DNA of 29,907 bases from CAWACC01 sp964390695. Its GTDB lineage: Bacteria; Chlamydiota; Chlamydiia; Chlamydiales; Parachlamydiaceae. This document shows positions 23,670 to 29,907 of this stretch, piece after piece. The DNA lies in the NCBI GenBank assembly GCA_964390695.1, contig CAYMKI010000024.1, positions 1-29,907 on the forward strand. The letters are read 5' to 3'. Each line of letters opens with the position of its first letter. Position 1 is the stretch's first letter. The notes below the pieces were generated by a model that saw nothing but the letters and a program-made list of their open reading frames with translations, was not told where the DNA came from and did no database searches. A program made the translations under genes and the position numbers.

Positions 23670-23734
23670 CTGATTGCGCGCAAATAGCGGTCTTTTTAAG
23701 ATGAAATTTGTCACCCCTAACCAAGGCTAAACGT

Positions 23735-24172
23735 ATGAAAAAAGAAATTTGGGTCGTCGTTGCCAACAGCTCCTATGCCAAAATTTACAAGGCGGAAAAC
23801 AATGATAAATTGACCGAGCTGTGTGAGTTGAAACATCCTGAAAGTCGTTTGCATGATAGGGATTTAGTTTCTTCAAAGCCGGGTAGGACATATGCCAGTG
23901 TGGGGGCTCGACGTAGTTCGATCGAACCGCACACTTCTCCCAAGGAGCAAGAGGTCAGTGCTTTTGCCAAACAGATTTGCCACTTTCTGGAGTCTGCCAA
24001 AGAGAAAGAGCACTTAACCCGCATCTATTTGACCGCCAGCCCGACTTTTTTAGGCGTTCTGAGGCAAAACCTGACCCCATCGATTAGTCAAATGGTGTCC
24101 GGGCAAGTAGACAGAGACATGACGCACCTCAAAGCCGAGGAAATTCGCGTTCACTTGCCACCGGTTTTGTGA
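23735..24172 (+). CDS. PF10116-type (host-attachment AtsE-like) protein
   Basis: A 145-residue protein fitting the family annotated as required for attachment to host cells: EIWVVVANSSYAKIYKAEN at the N-terminus, the ESRLHDRDLVSSKPGR loop, HTSPKEQEVSAFAKQI, and a C-terminal half ending MTHLKAEEIRVHLPPVL. The family is widespread in environmental bacteria and its biochemistry is not established; the attachment name comes from one plant-associated bacterium. AAGG at 23723-23726 supports the ATG at 23735 over an in-frame TTG nine codons upstream. It overlaps the convergent phosphoribosyltransferase gene by 22 bases. Confidence 0.75.
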   Translation: MKKEIWVVVANSSYAKIYKAENNDKLTELCELKHPESRLHDRDLVSSKPGRTYASVGARRSSIEPHTSPKEQEVSAFAKQICHFLESAKEKEHLTRIYLTASPTFLGVLRQNLTPSISQMVSGQVDRDMTHLKAEEIRVHLPPVL

Positions 24173-24816
24173 TTGGAGAGCGAGAGGAGTTCGATCACTT
24201 CCTCATCGGTAGTTTGAGAGAAATCTTGGTAAAATTCCCCTACGGCATAAAAAGGCGAGGGGATATCTAGGGAGATGCATTCATCCACCTCTTGTTTTAC
24301 TTCTTCATAGGTTTCATGGGCGCTGACCGGAACCGCTACGACGATTTTAGCGGCGCCTGCGGCTTTTACGGACTTTATGGCCGCTTTCATGGTAGCTCCG
24401 GTAGCCATGCCATCGTCGATGAGGATGACGTTTTTATTTTCTATATCTAGAGGAGGGCGATTTTGTCGATACACTTTGAGGCGTCTTTCTGCTTCCTTTT
24501 TTTCGACATCTATAGCAGTTTTTAAGAATTCTGAAGAGACTCTTAGATAATCGATCAGCTCTTGATTGAAGTAGCCTTCCCCTGTTTCGGTTACGGCACC
24601 GATGGCCAGTTCGGGGTTGTGGGGGGCACCTACTTTTCTTGCGCATATGATATCTAAAGGTAGATGCAGTTGTGCGGCTGTTTCGGCAGCTGTCACCACG
24701 CCTCCGCGTGGAAGCCCTAAAATCAGGCAATGAGGTTGATTTTTATATGGCACCAGTTTGGCCGCCAATTGATGGCCGGCATCTTTGCGATCCTTGAAGT
24801 ACATTGCTTCTCTCAT
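24151..24816 (-). CDS. Phosphoribosyltransferase-fold protein
   Basis: A 221-residue protein with the type-I PRTase signature VILIDDGMATGAT (130-142) for binding PRPP, preceded by LILGLPRGGVVTA (31-43) and DIICARKVGAPHNPELAIGA. It resembles the stand-alone PRTases of unknown substrate found near stress genes in many bacteria, rather than a named purine or pyrimidine salvage enzyme. The start is either 24816 or the ATG four codons later; I cannot decide. Its 3' end overlaps the convergent PF10116-type gene by 22 bases. Confidence 0.8.
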   Translation of the reverse strand: MREAMYFKDRKDAGHQLAAKLVPYKNQPHCLILGLPRGGVVTAAETAAQLHLPLDIICARKVGAPHNPELAIGAVTETGEGYFNQELIDYLRVSSEFLKTAIDVEKKEAERRLKVYRQNRPPLDIENKNVILIDDGMATGATMKAAIKSVKAAGAAKIVVAVPVSAHETYEEVKQEVDECISLDIPSPFYAVGEFYQDFSQTTDEEVIELLSLSNHKTGGK

Positions 24817-24928
24817 GAATGTTTCTTTTTAGCTTCTCAAAGATGGATTTTAGTGTCAAATCGCAAAATCTGCATAGCTGATTATTGTTTGTTTTATTAT
24901 AGATATGATTGAACGATAATATTAAGGT

Positions 24929-27595
24929 ATGATGTTTGCTTGGATAGATTTCTTATACGCCAAAGTCGCCCCGTCCGATACCGGACATTTGCACAATACT
25001 GTGGCTGAAAATCTGAGAGCGTACTCTCAGATGATTTTGCCTGAGGTCTTTCTGGAATTCGAAACCGATGAGCATGGGCTGACGAATTTAGACGCTGATG
25101 AAAGACTAGAGACCCAGGGGCCCAATGAAATCGCCTATGAGCAGCCTCCTTCTTGGTATAATTTATTGTTTCACAGCTATGTGAATCCGTTTAATATTTT
25201 AGTGACCATTCTTGGATTTATCTACTATTTTTTAGGAGATAAAGACGGCACCATCATCATCGCCGTGATGGTTTCGCTGAGCGTGGGTATTCGATATATA
25301 CAGGAATTTAGGTCCAACCGGGCTGCCGAGAAGTTGAAGGCTATGGTCAGCACCAAAGCCACGGTCTTTCGGCGGGCAGATCACATCTCTCCTCCGGTAA
25401 AATTGGAATTGCCCATGGAAGATCTCGTCTGCGGTGACGTGATATTTCTTTCTGCTGGGGATATGTTACCTGCGGATGTGCGCTTAATTACCACGAAAGA
25501 ACTGTATGTATCGCAATCGAGTTTAACTGGTGAAGCCATGCCCGTGGAGAAATTCGAGTTGCCGATGAATCAAACGCCTGAGGCAGCGAATTTGCTGGAT
25601 ATGCCGAATATATGTTTTATGGGGACTAACGTTTTGAATGGCACGGCCACAGCGGTTATTATCGGAACAGGAAATAAAACATTTTTCGGCTCTATAACGA
25701 AAAATTTGACAGACTATCGCCCTTTGACGAGCTTTGATGTGGGCATCAACAAGGTGTCATGGCTGTTGATCAAGTTCATGTTTGCTATGGTACCGGTTGT
25801 GTTCTTGATCAACGGCTATACCAAAGGCAGTTGGTTTGAAGCTTTATTCTTTGCACTTTCGGTGGCGGTGGGGTTGATACCGGAAATGCTTCCCATGATT
25901 GTGACCACCAATTTGGCAAAGGGTGCCTACAAGATGGCAAAAAGCAAGGTGATCGTCAAACAACTCAATTCTATTCAGAATTTTGGTGCCATGAACATTT
26001 TGTGTACCGATAAAACAGGCACTTTAACTCAAGACCGCATTATTCTAGAGAAGCATTTGAGTTTAGAGGGAGATGAAGATCAGGAGGTGCTAGAGTATGC
26101 CTACTTGAACAGTTACTATCAAACTGGATTAAAAAACCTCCTGGATGTGGCTGTGTTGGAGCATACAGAAACGCTGCAAAAGCTAAACCTCAACGTGTCT
26201 TTTCGCAAAATCGATGAGATCCCTTTCGATTTTCTCAGAAGGCGCATGTCTGTTGTTGTAGAAACACACTCCGGTAACCATTTGCTGATATGCAAGGGCG
26301 CTGTAGAAGAGATGTCGGCAGTGTGTACGCATGCCAGAGTGAATGGGCAGAATGTCCCCTTGAGCGAAACGGTGAAGCAGCAATCGTTTCAACTGAGAGA
26401 TGAATTAAATGACGACGGCTTGCGGGTGTTGGCTGTAGCTTATAAAGAAATGCCTGCAGAGGCCCATAAAGAGTACAAAGCAGTAGATGAACACTCCCTT
26501 GTTCTGATGGGCTTTCTGGCGTTTTTGGATCCCCCAAAATTAACTACTGAAGCGGCAATATCGGCATTGCAAGATCTCAATATACAGGTCAAAGTCTTGA
26601 CAGGCGATAATGAACTAGTGACCAGAAGGATATGCAAGTGGGTAGGGTTGCCTGTGGAAAAAGCGCTGAACGGACATGCCATCGATGCTATGAGCGATCG
26701 CGAATTGGAGGGGATGGTTGAGGAAACGTCTATTTTTGTGAAACTCTCGCCGTTGCAGAAATCGCGCATCATCGCTAGCTTAAAGGCGAAGGGACATACT
26801 GTGGGTTTTTTGGGGGATGGCATTAATGATGCCCCGGCTTTGCGAGAAGCAGATGTGGGCATTTCTGTGGATACAGCAGTGGATATTGCTAAGGAATCAG
26901 CGGACATCATCATGCTGGAAAAGAGTTTGATGTTCTTGAAGGACGCGGTTGTTGAGGGACGACATACATTTGGTAATATAATCAAATATATCAAGATGGC
27001 TGTCAGTTCCAACTTTGGCAATGTCTTTAGCGTTTTGGGGGCGAGTGCATTTTTGCCATTTTTACCGATGATGCCCTTGCAGTTGTTAGTGCAAAATTTG
27101 TTGTATGATATCTCGCAGATTTCTATTCCTTTAGATTCTGTAGATAAAGATTATTTGCAAAAGCCGCGCAAGTGGAATCCTCGAGGGATTGCTAGGTTTA
27201 TGGTGTTTATCGGGCCCATCAGTTCGATCTTCGATTACACGACTTTTGCCATTTTGTGGTTTGTCTTTGGGGCTAAAACTCCGGAAACCCAAGCTTTATT
27301 TCAGACAGGCTGGTTTGTGGAGGGGCTTTTGTCGCAGACATTGATTGTACATATGATTCGCACGCAAAAGATCCCCTTTATACAAAGCATCGCTTCCTTG
27401 CCTCTTTTGTTGACAACGGCTTTTATTATGTGTGTGGGAGTGTATCTTCCCTATTCACATGCGGGCCAAAGTCTGGGTATGGTCCCTCTGCCTCGCGAGT
27501 ATTTATATTGGCTGTTTGCCACATTGTTGTCTTATTGCGTTCTTGTCCAAATAGTAAAGATGTGGTATATAAAAAAATTTAAAACATGGTTATAA
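24929..27595 (+). CDS. mgtA: Magnesium-transporting P-type ATPase
   Basis: An 888-residue P3B-type ATPase. It has the actuator loop TGE (200-202), GLIPEMLPMIV (about 315-325) in the metal-path membrane helix, the phosphorylation motif DKTGTLT with Asp361, TGDNE, and GDGINDAPALREADVGISV. The C-terminal segment LPMMPLQLLVQNLLYDISQ and its helices are those of MgtA/MgtB rather than calcium or heavy-metal pumps. It would bring Mg2+ into the cell at low external concentration. Two adjacent ATG codons occur at the start (24929, 24932) behind AAGG. The 112-base upstream region shows no recognisable Mg2+ riboswitch. Confidence 0.93.
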   Translation: MMFAWIDFLYAKVAPSDTGHLHNTVAENLRAYSQMILPEVFLEFETDEHGLTNLDADERLETQGPNEIAYEQPPSWYNLLFHSYVNPFNILVTILGFIYYFLGDKDGTIIIAVMVSLSVGIRYIQEFRSNRAAEKLKAMVSTKATVFRRADHISPPVKLELPMEDLVCGDVIFLSAGDMLPADVRLITTKELYVSQSSLTGEAMPVEKFELPMNQTPEAANLLDMPNICFMGTNVLNGTATAVIIGTGNKTFFGSITKNLTDYRPLTSFDVGINKVSWLLIKFMFAMVPVVFLINGYTKGSWFEALFFALSVAVGLIPEMLPMIVTTNLAKGAYKMAKSKVIVKQLNSIQNFGAMNILCTDKTGTLTQDRIILEKHLSLEGDEDQEVLEYAYLNSYYQTGLKNLLDVAVLEHTETLQKLNLNVSFRKIDEIPFDFLRRRMSVVVETHSGNHLLICKGAVEEMSAVCTHARVNGQNVPLSETVKQQSFQLRDELNDDGLRVLAVAYKEMPAEAHKEYKAVDEHSLVLMGFLAFLDPPKLTTEAAISALQDLNIQVKVLTGDNELVTRRICKWVGLPVEKALNGHAIDAMSDRELEGMVEETSIFVKLSPLQKSRIIASLKAKGHTVGFLGDGINDAPALREADVGISVDTAVDIAKESADIIMLEKSLMFLKDAVVEGRHTFGNIIKYIKMAVSSNFGNVFSVLGASAFLPFLPMMPLQLLVQNLLYDISQISIPLDSVDKDYLQKPRKWNPRGIARFMVFIGPISSIFDYTTFAILWFVFGAKTPETQALFQTGWFVEGLLSQTLIVHMIRTQKIPFIQSIASLPLLLTTAFIMCVGVYLPYSHAGQSLGMVPLPREYLYWLFATLLSYCVLVQIVKMWYIKKFKTWL

Positions 27596-27615
27596 AGGCA
27601 AAATAAAATAAGGAT

Positions 27616-27645
27616 TTGACTTATTTGTTAAAATTTTGATATACC
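27616..27645 (+). promoter_or_regulatory. Candidate promoter for the secreted protein-ackA pair
   Basis: TTGACT (27616-27621) and TATACC (27640-27645) are 18 bases apart and lie 32 bases before the GTG start at 27678. The first is five of six to the consensus, the second four of six. Confidence 0.4.
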
Positions 27646-27677
27646 AGGTGGAAACCATTAACCTTAGGAGTCGTAAA

Positions 27678-27950
27678 GTGAATTTGTTAATTAAAACCTG
27701 TTACATGTTTATTGTTTGCTGTGGTATTTCGACAGTCGTGGCAGCTGTGCCTGCACAAGGGGCGACAGGTAAGTCTCAGGAGAAATTAAATAATCTCCCC
27801 AAGCCTCTTTATTATGATATCATAGACAATACTGACGTGCTGGCCATTCCTTCCGATTCAAGTGGTTGGGAGCAGGAAGAGGAACTCGAAAATTTCGAAG
27901 AACAGTCTGAAAAAAGCGAGCATAAAGGCCAACAAGCCAAGCATCTATGA
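27678..27950 (+). CDS. Small secreted acidic protein, unknown
   Basis: A 90-residue protein I do not recognise. Residues 1-23 form a signal peptide (NLLIKTCYMFIVCCGISTVVAA) with a likely cut near VAA. The mature part is short and acidic toward the end (EQEEELENFEEQSEKSEH). AGGAG at 27666-27670 seven bases before GTG at 27678 sets this start, against a TTG 14 codons upstream. The last four bases overlap the acetate kinase ATG as ATGA, so translation is coupled. No link between a secreted protein and acetate kinase is known to me. Confidence 0.6.
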   Translation: MNLLIKTCYMFIVCCGISTVVAAVPAQGATGKSQEKLNNLPKPLYYDIIDNTDVLAIPSDSSGWEQEEELENFEEQSEKSEHKGQQAKHL

Positions 27951-29143
27951 AAGTTTGTGTGCTGAATGCGGGATCGAGTACTTACAAGTGCTCGATTTAT
28001 AATTTTGAACACCCCACACAGGCCGATCTCATCTGGAAGGGACTATTGAATTATGGATATAGTTCTGATGAAATAGAGATCGAAGCGCAGTCTTTTACGG
28101 GGGGGGGTATCAAAAAAAAACTTCCATCCACAGATCTAGAAACCGGCGTTAAAAAACTTATAGAAACTTCGTGGGAAGGCGAGGCTCAGGTTCTCAAGGA
28201 CCTGCAAGAGATTGCCTGTGTAGGCCATCGTATAGTCCATGGAGGCGATAGATTCCAGCTTCCAGTCATCATCACTGAAGCTGTTAAAAAGAACATACAG
28301 GAGCTATCTGCTCTTGCTCCTCTACATAATCCTGTCAATTTCAAGGGAATCGAAATTTTACAATCCCTGCTTCCCAAAGTACCGCATGTAGGAGTGTTTG
28401 ATACGGCCTTTCACAGTCACCAACCAGATTATGCTTTTACCTATGCCATTCCTTACGAGTATCAATCTAAGGGTCTTCGCCGCTTCGGCTTCCATGGTAT
28501 CAGTCATGAATATTGTTCCAAGCGCGCAGCGCAGTTGCTCCATGCAGAGATGAAAAACCTGAAAATAGTTTCTTGTCATCTTGGCAATGGCTCTTCGCTG
28601 GCGGCTATTCAACATGGGCACAGCATAGATACGACGATGGGTTTTACACCTATGGAGGGTGTGATCATGGGAACGCGATGCGGTTCTATCGACCCGGGCC
28701 TGCTCTTGTATCTGCTTAGAGATAATGGACTCTCTGTCCAAGAGTTGGACCGCTGTTTGAATTATGAATCCGGGCTGAAGGGCATATGCGGCATTTCCGA
28801 TATGCGTAATCTTATACAGGAAAGAGACGAAGGAAATCCTCGGGCATGCTTAGCATTTGATATGCTCATCCACAGTTTAGTCAGGAATATAGGCAGCATG
28901 ATAGCAGTTTTAGGGGGGGTGGATGTGCTGAATTTCACCGGAGGGATTGGGGAAAATGTTCCTCTATTGCGTGAAAAGGTGTGTTCTTATCTGCATTTTG
29001 CAGGAGTGGACTTAGATGCAGTAAAGAATGCCAAAAAAATGAAGGATTATGAGATTTCATCTACCGCTTCTCCAGTGAAGGTTTTAGTCATAGGAACAAA
29101 TGAGGAGTTGGCTATAGCTGAGGCATGTGTACAGCTATTGTAA
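27947..29143 (+). CDS. ackA: Acetate kinase
   Basis: Interconverts acetate plus ATP with acetyl phosphate. The 398 residues are full length with VLNAGSSTYKCSIY at the N-terminus, VGHRIVHGGDRF, RRFGFHGISHEYC, SCHLGNGSSLAAI, DTTMGFTPMEGVIMGTRCGSIDPG and NFTGGIGENVP. It would act with a phosphotransacetylase; none is present in this window, so the partner must be elsewhere or absent. The start overlaps the preceding small gene as ATGA. Confidence 0.95.
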   Translation: MKVCVLNAGSSTYKCSIYNFEHPTQADLIWKGLLNYGYSSDEIEIEAQSFTGGGIKKKLPSTDLETGVKKLIETSWEGEAQVLKDLQEIACVGHRIVHGGDRFQLPVIITEAVKKNIQELSALAPLHNPVNFKGIEILQSLLPKVPHVGVFDTAFHSHQPDYAFTYAIPYEYQSKGLRRFGFHGISHEYCSKRAAQLLHAEMKNLKIVSCHLGNGSSLAAIQHGHSIDTTMGFTPMEGVIMGTRCGSIDPGLLLYLLRDNGLSVQELDRCLNYESGLKGICGISDMRNLIQERDEGNPRACLAFDMLIHSLVRNIGSMIAVLGGVDVLNFTGGIGENVPLLREKVCSYLHFAGVDLDAVKNAKKMKDYEISSTASPVKVLVIGTNEELAIAEACVQLL

Positions 29144-29183
29144 AGTAGGTTTAAGGTAAATATGCTGCATGAGGTGATCTAGA

Positions 29184-29840
29184 ATGAAAAAACTGATTCA
29201 AGGCATAGTGGATTTTCGAGAAAATCTTACTGATAGTTATCGCCAGTTATTTGCTGAGTTGGCATTAGGGCAAAAGCCGGATGCTTTATTTGTAGCTTGT
29301 TCAGACAGTCGTGTCGTGCCAAACTTATTTGCCTCCACAAATCCCGGCGATTTATTTGTGATACGCAATATTGGGAATTTGATCCCGCCGGCTATTTCTG
29401 AGGATCTTTCCACTCTGGCCGCGCTTGAATTTTCCATTTATACCCTCAATATTTCCAATATTATCGTATGCGGCCACTCCGAATGTGGAGCTATGATAGC
29501 GATAACCCGAGGGTTGGAGTCCTTGAACCAGCGACACATTGCATCCTGGTTGAAACATGGGGAGAATTCTTTAAGAAGGGTGCAAGAGGGTTTGAAGCTG
29601 AATCCTGCACTAACCCTACATAACCAAGTATCTCAAGTGAATGTGCTCCAGCAAATGGATCACATTGCCAGCCATCCATTTGTGATGGAAAGGATCAAAA
29701 AGAAACAGCTGCGCATCCACGGTTGGTGGTTTGATATTGCTAGAGCGGAAGTATACTGCTACGAACCTCACATGGGTCAGTTTGTTGTTATCGATGCCCA
29801 GGAAGCTAAGAGTATTATGGATAGACTGGGCATATCCTAG
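29184..29840 (+). CDS. Beta-class carbonic anhydrase
   Basis: A 218-residue cytoplasmic zinc enzyme that hydrates CO2 to bicarbonate. Zinc ligands and the catalytic dyad are Cys39, Asp41 and Arg43 in CSDSR, then His98 and Cys101 in CGHSECGAM. The GDLFVIRNIGN segment and the C-terminal WWFDI fit the family. GAGGTGATC lies before the ATG at 29184. The bicarbonate would serve carboxylases, including the biotin-dependent acetyl-CoA carboxylase, which is a loose link to the biotin genes. Confidence 0.94.
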   Translation: MKKLIQGIVDFRENLTDSYRQLFAELALGQKPDALFVACSDSRVVPNLFASTNPGDLFVIRNIGNLIPPAISEDLSTLAALEFSIYTLNISNIIVCGHSECGAMIAITRGLESLNQRHIASWLKHGENSLRRVQEGLKLNPALTLHNQVSQVNVLQQMDHIASHPFVMERIKKKQLRIHGWWFDIARAEVYCYEPHMGQFVVIDAQEAKSIMDRLGIS

Positions 29841-29907
29841 TGCATTTGACTTGCAAGTTCTCTAATTGCGCTTTTTGTCAACACATTTTCTTTTTCCTCA
29901 TAAGAAA

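Noticed and set aside
24817..24928. Mg2+ riboswitch (M-box) before mgtA
   Set aside because: The 112-base leader is too short and AT-rich, and no M-box core was seen.

Overview
The window looks like the genome of an amoeba-associated chlamydia (order Chlamydiales, probably Parachlamydiaceae-like). The support is mixed. The run pyrH-frr...mcsA-mcsB follows an order I know from Chlamydia genomes. There is an F-box protein, two YopJ-like (clan CE) proteins, a large lipase-like protein and a stand-alone inverse-autotransporter barrel, all typical of bacteria living in protist hosts. It also carries a compact bioBFDA operon. No genus is assigned. A run of ten N (7200-7209) shows a draft scaffold.

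Layout. 0-3.5 kb: F-box protein, YbaK-type aminoacyl-tRNA deacylase, an inverted-repeat element, a small heat-shock protein and a thioredoxin-fold protein. 3.7-5.3 kb: pyrH, frr, tRNA-Glu(TTC) and tRNA-Lys(TTT). 5.3-8.4 kb: an apparent insertion between frr and mcsA, with a hexanucleotide repeat element, an FAD monooxygenase, the assembly gap, an intimin-type beta-barrel and a 164-bp MITE that supplies the barrel gene's stop codon. 8.5-10.1 kb: mcsA-mcsB; this McsB lacks several consensus guanidino-kinase residues. 10.1-13.0 kb: a divergent pair of paralogous YopJ-like effectors, one split by a single in-frame TAA. 13.0-13.7 kb: no gene, four kinds of degenerate repeat.

13.7-19.6 kb, minus strand: bioB-bioF-bioD-bioA, tightly overlapped, continuing into an unrecognised ferritin-like diiron protein that overlaps bioA by 10 bases and then a front-end fatty-acid desaturase. 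No bioC, bioH, bioI, bioW or bioZ is visible, so the diiron protein is a candidate for the missing pimeloyl-forming step. Divergent from bioB is a winged-helix protein with a DUF6314-like C-terminal domain. Two matching 15-bp operators (ACCTAT-N3-ATAGGT type) lie between them, which suggests an unfamiliar biotin-operon regulator. Together these are the best candidate for an undescribed system here.

20.5-29.9 kb: inositol-monophosphatase-family enzyme (stop codon directly abutting that of the lipase-like gene), the lipase-like protein, a PF10116-type protein convergent with a phosphoribosyltransferase, an MgtA-type P-type ATPase, a small secreted protein translationally coupled to acetate kinase, and a beta-carbonic anhydrase. 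Bases 1-118 and 29841-29907 hold no gene I can support. Family names rest on recognition of motifs by eye; no database search was run.
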